In this document: positions 47,016 to 56,672 of the stretch, piece after piece
Layout: each line of letters starts with the position of its first letter
Position numbering within the stretch: the stretch's first letter is position 1
DNA from: Paraglaciecola sp. L1A13
Lineage (GTDB): Bacteria > Pseudomonadota > Gammaproteobacteria > Enterobacterales > Alteromonadaceae
Assembly: GCF_009796745.1 (NCBI RefSeq)
Contig: NZ_CP047024.1
Coordinates: forward strand, 1,736,001 to 1,800,000
Length of the DNA: 64,000 bases
Reading direction: 5' to 3'
Notes under the pieces: generated by a model
What the model was told of the DNA's origin: nothing
Database searches by the model: none
The model's input: only the letters and a program-made list of their open reading frames with translations
Made by a program: the position numbers and the translations under genes

Positions 47016-47600
47016 TTACTGCGATTCAACGTCTGCTACTATTTGCGCACTCAATTGAGTCAATTGTTTAGCTAATTGAGTAACACTATGGCTATAACCT
47101 TCTTGACTGAGTGTCGAGTTTAGCGCAAAACTCTGTTGTGACACTTGATTACTCGGTTGGCCTTTTTCAATCAACCAATATTGACCATTAGATATAACCG
47201 TTCCCTTATCTGTAGGCATGAAATGCTCAATGCTAACAACTAAATGTTTTTGGCCTGCAGCTGCTTCTGGCGCATTATAAGCTACAAAACGAGTGTCTTC
47301 AGCGTATTCATTCAGCCACGCGAGTAGGGTCCTGTGGATGCTCGTTTGTAGATTTTCTGCCCATAAATCCATATCAGAATAGTACAATTGATTGCCGTCC
47401 ACTTGCATCACCAAATTTGGACGCATTAAATATTCTGCGAGTAATATTTTATCTATCACTACAATGGAGGTAACCTTTTCATCCGACCCATCCATAATTG
47501 GCACATCACTGTTTAACAGATATACCTGCTGAGTTCGTTCGAATGAAGTAGTACACCCGCTTAATATTAATATCAGAATAAAAAAGCCACACTGTTTCAT
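47016..47600 (-). CDS. pqiC: PqiC-like outer-membrane lipoprotein (ABC-type transport auxiliary)
   Basis: 194 residues from ATG 47600. The start is chosen because it gives a clean lipoprotein signal: MKQCGFFILILILSGCTTSF with lipobox LSGC. It lies one base after the pqiB stop. The rest resembles the DUF330/PqiC fold (VIDKILLAEYLMRPNLVMQ). PqiC anchors the periplasm-spanning PqiB tube at the outer membrane in a lipid transport system. Confidence 0.85.
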   Translation of the reverse strand: MKQCGFFILILILSGCTTSFERTQQVYLLNSDVPIMDGSDEKVTSIVVIDKILLAEYLMRPNLVMQVDGNQLYYSDMDLWAENLQTSIHRTLLAWLNEYAEDTRFVAYNAPEAAAGQKHLVVSIEHFMPTDKGTVISNGQYWLIEKGQPSNQVSQQSFALNSTLSQEGYSHSVTQLAKQLTQLSAQIVADVESQ

Positions 47601-47601
47601 A

Positions 47602-49266
47602 TTAGTTCTGCTCTTGCTGAGAATGATCATTCACCTGACCTGGTTGACGATAAGGCTTCGGTTGTTTATCAAATATTAGACTATTCGGGGCTTGGTTTAA
47701 TTCAAGCAACAATGGTTGCAGTTCACGTAAACGTTGTTGCAATGTATCTAACGTGTCGTTTATTTCATTATTTGTCGTAGAGCCCGCAGAAAATCCTTGG
47801 GTTAATTGTGCTATTCCGGAAAGTGCCGCGGCCAGTTTCTGACTAACGTTTTGTTCTTCCATCTGACGTAGGGTACCGGAAAAATCATCTGCGGTACTGT
47901 TCATACTATCTGCACTGGCACTAATGTCTGCCATCATTTGGTTGGCTGCAACGGATAGTTGAGCCAAGTCCATTTCGTTGATGTTATCCAGAATCGCACT
48001 GACCTTTTCGGTAATTTGCGAGAATTCATTAGAGATACTTGGAATAACTTCATATTCTTGGAATGTTCCAATGCTAGATGATGTTTCGTTAGGGTATTGC
48101 TCAAGATTAACAAATAGTGCACCGGTTAGTAGATTACCCGATTGCAGAGAGGCTCGAAAACCATTTTTAATCCAAGTCCGCATTTGACGTTTTATATGCT
48201 CGATACCCACCTTGTCATCTGTTTGCTCAATACGTCCTGGCTGAATACCAATGATGACAGGAATGGCAACACCAGAATCCAACCATTTTTGTTGATTGCT
48301 GTTGGGGGGATTAATATCCAAGACCTTACCTATTTGGATGCCTCTATACTCCACTGGTGCTCCCACGTGAAGACCTCGCACTGTATCGTCAACTAGAATT
48401 ACATATTTTGCTGATGCTTTGTAACGTTCTTCAGCGGCAGATTCATATGACTCGTGAATATTAAAATACGTACGGTCGGTTACTCTTTCACCGTGGGGCA
48501 TACCATCAGGCACGCCAAATGCGACGCCATTGGTAATCAACGTCTCTATACTGCTCATTCTTACTTTTACGCCGTTAGCGCTTAGATCCATTTGTACGCC
48601 ACTGCTATTCCAAAACTTAGTGTTGGTGGTGATAAGCTTATGATACGGGGCTTGAATAAAGGTATTGTAATAGACCACTCTTTCGTCGAAGTTGAAATAA
48701 ATGCTTTCAAACTCGCCAACTTTTAAGCCTTTATAGATGACAGGGTCGCCCTCTTTGAAAGCAAACTCTGCATTACTATTTAATGTAACGTGCAAGCCAG
48801 GTGTCCCGCTAGGCGTTATTGGAGGTGCCGATAAGGCAACGAAATCTCGACTGGATGGGCCTTCTAGGTTCGTTGACATATTAATATAAGTACCGGAGAC
48901 CAGTGTGTTTAGGCCTGATACGCCATTGAGTGATATACGGGGATTAACCGACCAAAACTCAGTGCTTTCGCGTAATAAGCCGTCAGAGTTAGCGGACATT
49001 CGAGCGGTGACTAAAACTTTTTGTAAGTCTTCCGTAAGGGCGATAGTTTTCACTTCGCCCACATCCACATTGTGCATTTTTATTTTGGTTTTGCCAGCCT
49101 CTAAACCGGATGCATTTTCAAACACGATGTTGATAAGAGGGCCTTGATTGCTCCATTGATGATAGAACATCCATGCACCCATACATAGTGCCACTATAGG
49201 TACTAGCCATATTTTTGAAATACTCGTCACACTTTTTATCTCAGCTGGTTCACCATTTTTTGGCAT
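47602..49266 (-). CDS. pqiB: PqiB, MCE-domain intermembrane lipid transport protein
   Basis: 554 residues from ATG 49266, two bases after the pqiA stop. A longer frame to 49341 would overlap pqiA and lacks support. An N-terminal TM anchor (ISKIWLVPIVALCMGAWMFY) is followed by three MCE domains (for example INIVFENASGLEAGKTKIKM and YVILVDDTVRGLHVGAPVEY), then long coiled coils (about 400-530). PqiB hexamers form a syringe-like tube across the periplasm for lipid trafficking. Confidence 0.94.
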   Translation of the reverse strand: MPKNGEPAEIKSVTSISKIWLVPIVALCMGAWMFYHQWSNQGPLINIVFENASGLEAGKTKIKMHNVDVGEVKTIALTEDLQKVLVTARMSANSDGLLRESTEFWSVNPRISLNGVSGLNTLVSGTYINMSTNLEGPSSRDFVALSAPPITPSGTPGLHVTLNSNAEFAFKEGDPVIYKGLKVGEFESIYFNFDERVVYYNTFIQAPYHKLITTNTKFWNSSGVQMDLSANGVKVRMSSIETLITNGVAFGVPDGMPHGERVTDRTYFNIHESYESAAEERYKASAKYVILVDDTVRGLHVGAPVEYRGIQIGKVLDINPPNSNQQKWLDSGVAIPVIIGIQPGRIEQTDDKVGIEHIKRQMRTWIKNGFRASLQSGNLLTGALFVNLEQYPNETSSSIGTFQEYEVIPSISNEFSQITEKVSAILDNINEMDLAQLSVAANQMMADISASADSMNSTADDFSGTLRQMEEQNVSQKLAAALSGIAQLTQGFSAGSTTNNEINDTLDTLQQRLRELQPLLLELNQAPNSLIFDKQPKPYRQPGQVNDHSQQEQN

Positions 49267-49268
49267 GA

Positions 49269-50405
49269 TTACTGGTCGCTCCAAATTAATTTTGTATCGA
49301 ATGAAATTGCCGCTAACATGGTTAAAATGACAACTGCACAAAAGGCAAGCGCTGCATACCCTGGGTATATGCTCATGATGTTTCCTAGCTGAATTAGACT
49401 GACTAAAATAGCGACTACAAATACGTCAATCATCGACCAGCGTCCAATAAACTCTGTTAGTCGATAGCTGATCATGCGCGTTTTCTTTTGTCCACTGTAA
49501 TCGCTTTGAACCGAATAGTTTAGCCAACACAATATGCCGAATTTGGCTATGGGGACTAAAATACTTGCGATAAAAATAATCGCAGCAATGGGATACGAGC
49601 CCATTTTCCAAAGGGTCACTACGCCGCCCAATATAGTACTGGGCTCGTCATCACCTAAAATATCAGTGTGCATAATAGGCAAAACATTAGCCGGTATGTA
49701 AAGCAGTACAGAGGTAAACAATAATGCCCAGGTAGTTTGAATACTATGTGATGCTGAATGTCTTTTGGGTGTTTTGGGTAGAGCGCATGAGGTGAGTAAG
49801 TACATTTGGTGTTCATCTAGATACATCAAGGCGTAGGTCATGCATATAGTAAATAAGGCGTATGCATAAAATGACAAACCTATGCCAATATCAGCCATGG
49901 ACATGATTTTCACCAAGCTCACAAGCACCGCCACTAAGAAAATTTCCACCATCGTCCATGCACGCAGTGCGAAAATGAATTTAAGAAGTGGAGCAGCGTA
50001 TGTTGGTTTTTTACCAAATAACACGGGTATTAGTAGGTACAATAAACAGATTAAAATCGTCACTGGCAGCACAAGAATAACCGTACTTTGCAAAATCGCC
50101 AGTGCTAGGTAGTCGTTGTCGGCGAGTGTTTCAATACTGCTAAAGATATTAATCGCGTGATACTGCCCGTTAGCACTAAAGGATAAAAATTCAAAGCTAA
50201 GCGCAGCAACCATGAAAATTAATGCCGCTACGGAAAACGCTACCAGTTTTTGTACCATATTCTGATAATAGGTTGTGATAACATAATGACACCGAGGGCA
50301 CTGTGCACGTTGACGGTGAACAAGAGGTGGTACCTCAACTAAGTAGCCACACTCATGGCACTGTACTTGTTGACAAGCCGTTGTAATCTTTATCGATTCA
50401 TCCAT
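49269..50405 (-). CDS. pqiA: PqiA, inner membrane component of the Pqi lipid transport system
   Basis: 378 residues from ATG 50405 (a longer frame reaches 50444 but has an unlikely N-terminus). The first zinc ribbon is intact: CHECGYLVEVPPL then CPRCHY. Each half has four TM helices (e.g. LTEFIGRWSMIDVFVVAILV). Before the second half the expected CxxC pairs are missing: the region reads SCALPKTPKRHSAS. E. coli PqiA (417 aa) keeps both ribbons. First gene of pqiABC. Confidence 0.92.
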   Translation of the reverse strand: MDESIKITTACQQVQCHECGYLVEVPPLVHRQRAQCPRCHYVITTYYQNMVQKLVAFSVAALIFMVAALSFEFLSFSANGQYHAINIFSSIETLADNDYLALAILQSTVILVLPVTILICLLYLLIPVLFGKKPTYAAPLLKFIFALRAWTMVEIFLVAVLVSLVKIMSMADIGIGLSFYAYALFTICMTYALMYLDEHQMYLLTSCALPKTPKRHSASHSIQTTWALLFTSVLLYIPANVLPIMHTDILGDDEPSTILGGVVTLWKMGSYPIAAIIFIASILVPIAKFGILCWLNYSVQSDYSGQKKTRMISYRLTEFIGRWSMIDVFVVAILVSLIQLGNIMSIYPGYAALAFCAVVILTMLAAISFDTKLIWSDQ

Positions 50406-50579
50406 ACATGACACGGGTAGACTAATATTTAGGTAGATTAACAAAAAGCTACCAACTGTGGAAAGATAATCACAAAATAGCTAAATATTTGCTGAAAATC
50501 TAAATTAAGTTTTACATATATTGAGCCGGTCAAATATTGTTAAGCAAACCATATTAGCCGACTAGTCAGTCATTATTCC

Positions 50580-51104
50580 ATGCGGTTAACCATTTCAACG
50601 GATGTTATTCAGGTGTTTGATAAGAAAATAAAGAAGAACTTAACCTCCGTGCTTTTTGTGTGTTTAGGCAATATTTGTCGTTCTCCAACGGCAGAAGCTG
50701 TTTTTCGTCACAAAGCGGAACACGAAGGTCTTGCAATAGATATTGATTCTGCCGGAACGTTGGGCGCCCACATAGGTACCACCCCTGATAAACGATCAAG
50801 AGTGGTGGGAGAGGAGCGTGGCTATAACTTTAAAAAAATAAAGTGTCGCAAAGTTGAGGTGAAAGACTTTGCGCGTTTTGATTATGTTATCGCCATGGAC
50901 AAAAATAATGTGCGTGCCTTATTAGAAATATGTCCTGAGGAATACCAACATAAAATTGCCTTGATGATGAGTTTCTGTGATGCAGAAGAAGAGGAAGTGC
51001 CGGACCCTTATTTCGGCGGCAAGCGCGGCTTTGAATATGTCCTAGATCTTATTGAAAAAGCATCTGACGGTTTAATTGACCATATTAAGGCGCGTTTTGT
51101 CTAA
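50580..51104 (+). CDS. Low-molecular-weight protein-tyrosine phosphatase
   Basis: Up to 174 residues. The active-site loop VCLGNICRSPTAEA gives C28-x5-R34-S35, and the late DP (EVPDPYFGG) supplies the general acid. Bacterial members act on tyrosine-phosphorylated proteins, often linked to exopolysaccharide control; no such genes are near. The start is uncertain: ATG 50580 has no ribosome binding site, and GTG at 50613 is an alternative. It overlaps the BtuC-like gene by up to 29 bp, so these are probably one transcript. Confidence 0.9.
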   Translation: MRLTISTDVIQVFDKKIKKNLTSVLFVCLGNICRSPTAEAVFRHKAEHEGLAIDIDSAGTLGAHIGTTPDKRSRVVGEERGYNFKKIKCRKVEVKDFARFDYVIAMDKNNVRALLEICPEEYQHKIALMMSFCDAEEEEVPDPYFGGKRGFEYVLDLIEKASDGLIDHIKARFV

Positions 51105-52098
51105 CCCTAAGTATCTAGCGCGCAAACAAAAATATTGGCTCGCGTTATTATTAGGCATACTTGTAGGGAGCAGTGCTTGGGTAATGCTTGGTGGACTGAA
51201 CATTGATAATCAAGCCAGTTTATTTTTTGATCCTATCGAGCTGCGAATATTTTGGCAATTACGTGTTCCATTGGTGATAACTGCGCTTATCGTGGGGGCA
51301 GGTTTAGCCGTAAGCTCTGCTGTGCTTCAGGTTTTATTACGTAACCCATTAGCGGACCCAGGAATTATTGGTATCAGTAGTGGTGCGAGCCTTGCCGCCG
51401 CACTATTTTTAGTCTTTGGCAGTACGTTGCCATTTTTATATGTGCAGTATTTGTTACCGGTATTTTGCTTTTTCGGGGCTTTACTTTCAACGGCGGCAAT
51501 CTATTTTATTTCCAAACGTTTAACTGGTATTCATTCCGGCGTTATCTTAGCAGGTATTGCTATTTCCACTTTAAGTGGCGCTGTAATTGCCTGGCTACAT
51601 TTCTTATCTGATGCGCAAACCATGCGTAACATGACATTTTGGCTGATGGGTAGCTTGAATCAGGCGGACTGGAAGGTATTACTTGTAGCAGCTCCAATTT
51701 TATTACTATCGCTGGTTTATTTAATGTGTCAGGGCAGGGCATTGAATTGGCTCTATTTTGGGGCCAGTAGTGCCCAATTGGCAGGATTGAACGTCCCGCG
51801 ATTTCACAAGATCATGTTGTTAACGTGTGCGCTAGTAGTAGGTATTGCGGTGTCTATTGCTGGTTCTATTGCTTTTGTCGGTTTGCTTGTTCCTCATATG
51901 CTGCGCAATTTTTTTGGTTTTGATAATCGCTTTATTCTTCCTGCTTCTGCGTTATTGGGCGGAATTGTGCTAATGGTCGTTGTGCTAATTGGACGTGTCG
52001 CTGGGGATGCAAGTGTCCCCGTTTCTATGTTGACCGCTACGTTAGGCGGTCCAATTTTTCTGTATTCAATACTGCGACTCGATCGGCAGATGAATTAG
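51076..52098 (+). CDS. btuC: FecCD/BtuC-type ABC transporter permease
   Basis: 340 residues (E. coli BtuC 326). About ten TM helices carry the family pattern AVSSAVLQVLLRNPLADPGI and IAFVGLLVPHMLR. Such permeases import vitamin B12 or ferric siderophores. The start is TTG at 51076 or 51097; the choice is open because both overlap or abut the phosphatase gene. btuD follows after 3 bp. No periplasmic binding-protein gene is in the window, so B12 is favoured by size and BtuD features but not proved. Confidence 0.8.
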   Translation: MTILRRVLSNPKYLARKQKYWLALLLGILVGSSAWVMLGGLNIDNQASLFFDPIELRIFWQLRVPLVITALIVGAGLAVSSAVLQVLLRNPLADPGIIGISSGASLAAALFLVFGSTLPFLYVQYLLPVFCFFGALLSTAAIYFISKRLTGIHSGVILAGIAISTLSGAVIAWLHFLSDAQTMRNMTFWLMGSLNQADWKVLLVAAPILLLSLVYLMCQGRALNWLYFGASSAQLAGLNVPRFHKIMLLTCALVVGIAVSIAGSIAFVGLLVPHMLRNFFGFDNRFILPASALLGGIVLMVVVLIGRVAGDASVPVSMLTATLGGPIFLYSILRLDRQMN

Positions 52099-52101
52099 CA
52101 G

Positions 52102-52842
52102 ATGCTTGTTATTGAAAACCTCACATTTTCGCAGCGTTTAGACAATATTAATGTGTATGCTGAATCAGGACAATTTGTTCACTTACTAGGGCCAAATGGG
52201 GCGGGGAAATCAAGCTTACTGCAGATTGTTTCAGGTCTTGGCTTACCAGATATCGGTCGCGTTACCTTTGATAACTGCGATATAGCTCAACTAACCATGA
52301 TTGAGCTGGCGCGTTTTCGCTGTTTTCAAGAGCAGCAGCAAAGTCATATATTTGCGATTACCGTGCGAGAGTCTCTCTCGTTTTTTGCGCATAATTTAGT
52401 TATGCCTGCGATATTAGAAAATGCCCTCGAAATAGAGCCGTTTATGACCCGCTCCTTGCTTACTCTGTCCGGGGGGGAAAGTCGTCGAGTGCAAATTGCT
52501 CGCGCATTATTGCAAATTTGGCCGACGATTGAGCAGGGCCAAGCGTTAATACTTCTCGATGAGCCGAGCCAAGGATTAGATTTTCGTCACCAACACTTGT
52601 TGTTGTCCTGTCTTGTTGAACTGACAAAGCTTGGAAATATCGTGTTGATGAGCCACCACGATCTTAATATATCGACTCAGTATGCAAATCGTGTTTGGTT
52701 AATGCGTTCTGGGATATTGGAACATTTCGGAGAGGTTAAAGATGTAATGACGCCAGCTATACTAAGCAATATTTTTGATTGCCAAGTTCGTGAATTTAAC
52801 GACTCTGAAGGTAATAGCATCTTGCAAACTTACCTCCGGTAA
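52102..52842 (+). CDS. btuD: BtuD-type ABC transporter ATPase
   Basis: 246 residues (E. coli BtuD 249). Walker A LLGPNGAGKSSLLQ, signature LSGGESRRVQIARALLQ, Walker B LILLDEPSQGLD and switch His in LMSHHDLN are present. It pairs with the permease just upstream. The short length and the HQHLLLSCLVELTKLGN region after Walker B are like BtuD. Likely corrinoid import; siderophore import not excluded. Confidence 0.82.
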   Translation: MLVIENLTFSQRLDNINVYAESGQFVHLLGPNGAGKSSLLQIVSGLGLPDIGRVTFDNCDIAQLTMIELARFRCFQEQQQSHIFAITVRESLSFFAHNLVMPAILENALEIEPFMTRSLLTLSGGESRRVQIARALLQIWPTIEQGQALILLDEPSQGLDFRHQHLLLSCLVELTKLGNIVLMSHHDLNISTQYANRVWLMRSGILEHFGEVKDVMTPAILSNIFDCQVREFNDSEGNSILQTYLR

Positions 52843-52999
52843 AGCATTTAAATTGGGTTTTTATCGGTAAACTTTCCATGCGCGTATTTCATAGGCTAGG
52901 ATATCAGGTATGATAAAGCGTCTGAAGCGATGTTGAAAACATCTTCTTTATGAACTAAATTTCTCTTTTTCGATCTCATTTTTATTTTAAGGACACACT

Positions 53000-54343
53000 G
53001 TGAGCCAATGGCAACCTGATAGTTGGCGTCAAAAGCCAATATTGCAACAACCTACTTACCAGAATCAACAACACTTGCGCGATGTTGAGCAGAAGCTTAA
53101 ATCTTATCCACCACTCGTTTTTGCTGCCGAAACGCGACAATTATTTAAAGAGTTAGGCCAAGTAGCTGATGGTAAAGGCTTTTTGCTGCAAGGTGGCGAT
53201 TGTGCAGAATCCTTCGATGAATTTAATGCGCCTAAAATTCGTGACACGTTCAAAGTAATTTTACAAATGGCTATCGTACTGACTTTCGCAGGTCGCTGCC
53301 CGGTAACAAAAGTTGCCCGCATGGCAGGGCAATATGCTAAACCTCGCTCAGGTGATTTAGAAACTATCGACGGTGTGTCGTTACCCAGTTATCGTGGGGA
53401 TATCATCAATAGCTTTGAATTTACTGAAGCATCGCGTATGCCAGATCCGCAACGTATGTTAGATGCATATCATCGCAGTGCCTCGACACTGAACTTGCTG
53501 CGCGCTTTCGCCCAAGGTGGCTTAGCTGATTTGCACCAAGTGAATCGTTGGAATATGGCATTCGTTGAAAACAATCCTCTTAAGGAGCGATATCAAGACG
53601 TGGCGCGTCGTATTCAAGATTCCTTAGAATTCATGAATGTGATGGGTATCAATACCAATAACACGCCAACACTACATGAAACCAGTTTATATACTTCTCA
53701 TGAAGCGCTTTTACTTAACTACGAGCAAGCGCTAACTCGCGTCGATACGTTAACTGATAAATGGTACAACTGTTCTGCTCATATGTTGTGGATAGGTGAG
53801 CGCACACGTCAACTAGATCATGCTCATATTGAGTTTTTCCGTGGGATCCATAATCCAATAGGCGTGAAAGTCGGACCAAGCATGCAAGGTGATGAACTAA
53901 TTCGTTTAATTGATGCGTTAAACCCTGATAATACGTCAGGACGCTTAACGCTAATTACGCGCATGGGGGCTGACAACCTTGAGCAGAAATTACCGGCCTT
54001 GTTACGCCGCGTGAAGCAAGAAGGGCGTAATGTAGTCTGGAGTTCAGATCCTATGCATGGTAATACCTTCAAAGCATCAAGCGGGTATAAAACGCGCAAC
54101 TTTGACGCGATATTACGTGAAATACAACAGTTCTTCGCTGCCCACCGTGCTGAAGGTACGCATGCTGGTGGTATTCATCTAGAAATGACTGGCCAACATG
54201 TAACAGAATGTACTGGTGGTGCTTATCAAATTAGCGATGACGATTTAGCACAAGCGTACAAAACCCAGTGCGACCCACGTTTGAACGCAGACCAAGTGCT
54301 AGAAATGGCATTTTTAGTTGCTGACCACCTCAAGGTAAGTTAA
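53000..54343 (+). CDS. Type II 3-deoxy-7-phosphoheptulonate (DAHP) synthase
   Basis: 447 residues of the class II (plant/mycobacterial) DAHP synthase family. Landmarks are [65 protein letters not shown] and [19 protein letters not shown]. It joins phosphoenolpyruvate and erythrose 4-phosphate, the first step of aromatic synthesis. GTG start, with AAGGA seven bases upstream. It lacks the long N-terminal extension of the mycobacterial enzyme. Single gene. Confidence 0.95.
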   Translation: MSQWQPDSWRQKPILQQPTYQNQQHLRDVEQKLKSYPPLVFAAETRQLFKELGQVADGKGFLLQGGDCAESFDEFNAPKIRDTFKVILQMAIVLTFAGRCPVTKVARMAGQYAKPRSGDLETIDGVSLPSYRGDIINSFEFTEASRMPDPQRMLDAYHRSASTLNLLRAFAQGGLADLHQVNRWNMAFVENNPLKERYQDVARRIQDSLEFMNVMGINTNNTPTLHETSLYTSHEALLLNYEQALTRVDTLTDKWYNCSAHMLWIGERTRQLDHAHIEFFRGIHNPIGVKVGPSMQGDELIRLIDALNPDNTSGRLTLITRMGADNLEQKLPALLRRVKQEGRNVVWSSDPMHGNTFKASSGYKTRNFDAILREIQQFFAAHRAEGTHAGGIHLEMTGQHVTECTGGAYQISDDDLAQAYKTQCDPRLNADQVLEMAFLVADHLKVS

Positions 54344-54379
54344 GGAATCACATTGCGCCCAAAGCCTATCATATGTTAT

Positions 54380-54400
54380 AAATGAAAATAGTTTTCATTT
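54380..54400. promoter_or_regulatory. Fur-box-like palindrome before feoA
   Basis: AAATGAAAATAGTTTTCATTT, almost a perfect inverted repeat. Its core TGAAAAT-A-GTTTTCA fits the 7-1-7 Fur model with six of seven paired positions. It lies about 20 bp before the feoA ATG, where Fur would block transcription of feoAB. Confidence 0.65.
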
Positions 54401-54421
54401 GTATTGATAAGTGAGGGTGCT

Positions 54422-54655
54422 ATGACTCTTTGGGATATTCCGGCAAAAAAATCAGCGCTGATTAGCGGTCTAGATAATTCACTAGTACCGGCGGTAATGA
54501 ATCGCTTATTGGAAATGGGATTGAGCGATGGTCAAACTGTTCGCTGCCTGCGTCGCAGCCCTCTGCGCGGGCCTCTCGTCGTTCAAATCGGTGATTGCGT
54601 ATATACTCTTGAGCAAAGTATTGCCGATAAGGTTGCTATCAGCGGCCTCTCTTAA
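54422..54655 (+). CDS. feoA: Ferrous iron transport protein FeoA
   Basis: 77 residues from the ATG at 54422, supported by GAGGG just upstream. SH3-like fold with MNRLLEMGLSDGQTVRCLRR and SPLRGPLVVQIGDCVYTLE. It supports the FeoB channel. feoB follows after 112 bp; no feoC is seen. Confidence 0.93.
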   Translation: MTLWDIPAKKSALISGLDNSLVPAVMNRLLEMGLSDGQTVRCLRRSPLRGPLVVQIGDCVYTLEQSIADKVAISGLS

Positions 54656-54767
54656 TATTCCTCGTTAAACACTGACTTTGGCGTATTCAGCCATAATGCA
54701 CAGTTATTAGGCATCTTTCTTATTTCTCTTAGCTACTTATTAAGTGGCTTTTTAATCAAGTATTGTA

Positions 54768-56585
54768 ATGAAAAATATAATTTTAGTCGGTAAACCCAAC
54801 TCTGGGAAAAGTCTGTTGTTTAATCAATTGACTGGAATGCGCCAAAAAGTAGCGAACTTTCCAGGTGTGACCGTTGAGCTTAAAAGCGGAAAGTTTGGAG
54901 AATACCGATTGGTCGATTTTCCTGGAGCATATTCCCTCAGTACATTGTCTAGAGATGAAGAGATAGCCGTTGAAAAAATTCATGAAGCCATGCACGACGA
55001 TAACACCAGCCTCATCGTGTGTAACTTGGATGCCACGCGATTAGAACGAAGCTTGGTGTTTGGTTTACAAGTGCGGGATTTAGCCAAGCAGCATGATAAA
55101 GCCCTGATTTTCGCATTGAATATGATTGATGAAGTTGAACGATTTAGTCATCACGTGGATTGCGAGCAGTTAGGAAAAGACCTAGGTGTGGCGGTTTTTC
55201 CATTATCTGCAAAAACACTGATTGGGCTACATGAATTTAAAGTTGCTCTCAATGATATCGTTAAACAACCAGAAAAATTTATACCGACCATAAGTGTGGC
55301 AGAAGATAACAGCGTATTTAATGTTAGTCGTCTTATCGCCAAGCGGTATGGAATTCACGCGGACATCGTCCTAAAACAACAAAACCGTATTGATAGTTTT
55401 TTACTGAATAACGTGTTGGGTGGCATCGCGTTCTTTGGAATTATGTTTTTGCTTTTTCAAAGCATATTTACCTGGGCTACTCCTTTGATGGATGGGGTTG
55501 AAAATGTAATTGGTGTGCTTGCACAGATCACTACTTCTGCCATCGGCCCGGGAATAATTAACGATTTTTTGCAAGATGCGCTTTTTGGCGGGTTTGGTTC
55601 GTTCCTTGTCTTTGTACCGCAAATTATGGTCTTAACCTTCATTATAGGTTTGCTGGAAGACAGTGGCTATCTTGCTAGAGCTGCATTGATATGTCATAAG
55701 CCGTTGAGTTATTTCGGATTATCTGGTCGAAGCTTTATTCCTTACCTTTCGGGTCACGCTTGCGCAATCCCAGCAATTATGGCTGCCCGTACCATAGAGT
55801 CGCCTCGTAAACGTTTGATCACTATGATGACTATTCCACTGATGTCATGTTCAGCTCGATTACCTGTTTATGCATTGCTTATTGCCGTTTTGATCCCTGA
55901 TACTACATACGTAGGCGGGTTCTTTAGTCTTCAGGGAACGGCATTCTTTGTACTGTATTTCTTAGGTATATTTACTGCTTTAACGGTCAGTGTTTTACTT
56001 GATAAATTTACTAATAGAGACAGCGATAAGGCTGAAATGCCATTTATTTTAGAATTACCTAACTACCGATTACCGCACTGGAAGCCCTTGATGCTAAGAG
56101 TTATCACCAGTGCTAAGCAGTTTATCCGCCGTGCGGGTCCCGTGATCTTTGTCGTGTCGGTTGTTATTTGGTTTTTGGGATATTTTCCAAGCCCTGAGCA
56201 TGAACTACAAGGTTCATATTTAGCCGTCATCGGACAATGGATCGAACCAATTTTCGAACCATTAGGGTTAGACTGGCGCTATGGCGTTGCTATTTTAGTC
56301 TCGTTTCTGGCCCGAGAAGTATTTGTAGGCGCCTTAGGTACGTTATTTGGTATAGAAGGCGCTGATGAAAATATAGCCGGTTTAGCGGCCAATATACAAG
56401 CCGATGGACTGACACTAGGGGCAGGCCTAGGACTACTGATATTTTACGTAATAGCGCTGCAGTGCGTCGCTACGGTTGCTACATTGAAGGGCGAAACAGG
56501 TAGTAGGAAAATTGCTTGGGGGTTGTTTGTAGGCTACGGTATGCTTGCGTATAGCCTCGCATTTATCGTTTCCCATATATTTTAG
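54768..56585 (+). CDS. feoB: Ferrous iron transporter FeoB
   Basis: 605 residues, clearly shorter than E. coli FeoB (773). N-terminal G domain: G1 GKPNSGKS (8-15), G3 DFPGAYS (50-56), G4 NMID. The membrane part has two Gate-like blocks (for example GFGSFLVFVPQIMVLTFIIG, later SFLAREVFVGALGTLFG) and the CAIPAIMAARTIESPR segment. It imports Fe(II) across the inner membrane. The shorter length suggests a compact linker and C-terminal region; the frame shows no break. Confidence 0.95.
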   Translation: MKNIILVGKPNSGKSLLFNQLTGMRQKVANFPGVTVELKSGKFGEYRLVDFPGAYSLSTLSRDEEIAVEKIHEAMHDDNTSLIVCNLDATRLERSLVFGLQVRDLAKQHDKALIFALNMIDEVERFSHHVDCEQLGKDLGVAVFPLSAKTLIGLHEFKVALNDIVKQPEKFIPTISVAEDNSVFNVSRLIAKRYGIHADIVLKQQNRIDSFLLNNVLGGIAFFGIMFLLFQSIFTWATPLMDGVENVIGVLAQITTSAIGPGIINDFLQDALFGGFGSFLVFVPQIMVLTFIIGLLEDSGYLARAALICHKPLSYFGLSGRSFIPYLSGHACAIPAIMAARTIESPRKRLITMMTIPLMSCSARLPVYALLIAVLIPDTTYVGGFFSLQGTAFFVLYFLGIFTALTVSVLLDKFTNRDSDKAEMPFILELPNYRLPHWKPLMLRVITSAKQFIRRAGPVIFVVSVVIWFLGYFPSPEHELQGSYLAVIGQWIEPIFEPLGLDWRYGVAILVSFLAREVFVGALGTLFGIEGADENIAGLAANIQADGLTLGAGLGLLIFYVIALQCVATVATLKGETGSRKIAWGLFVGYGMLAYSLAFIVSHIF

Positions 56586-56619
56586 AGCTTATAAAATTGT
56601 CGTTTTATTCGTGAGGAAC

Positions 56620-56650
56620 AGCCTGTCGATTCTTACCCAGTGGACAGGCT
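56620..56650. terminator. Hairpin between convergent feoB and NYN genes
   Basis: AGCCTGTC pairs with GACAGGCT over a 15-base loop. On the plus strand ATAATTTATT follows, a poor T run. Weak terminator at best. Confidence 0.35.
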
Positions 56651-56672
56651 ATAATTTATTGATGTTGAATGT

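Noticed and set aside
52843..52999. Cobalamin riboswitch near the BtuCD-like genes
   Set aside because: Neither this gap nor the region before 50580 shows a long structured leader or a recognisable B12-box; none can be supported.
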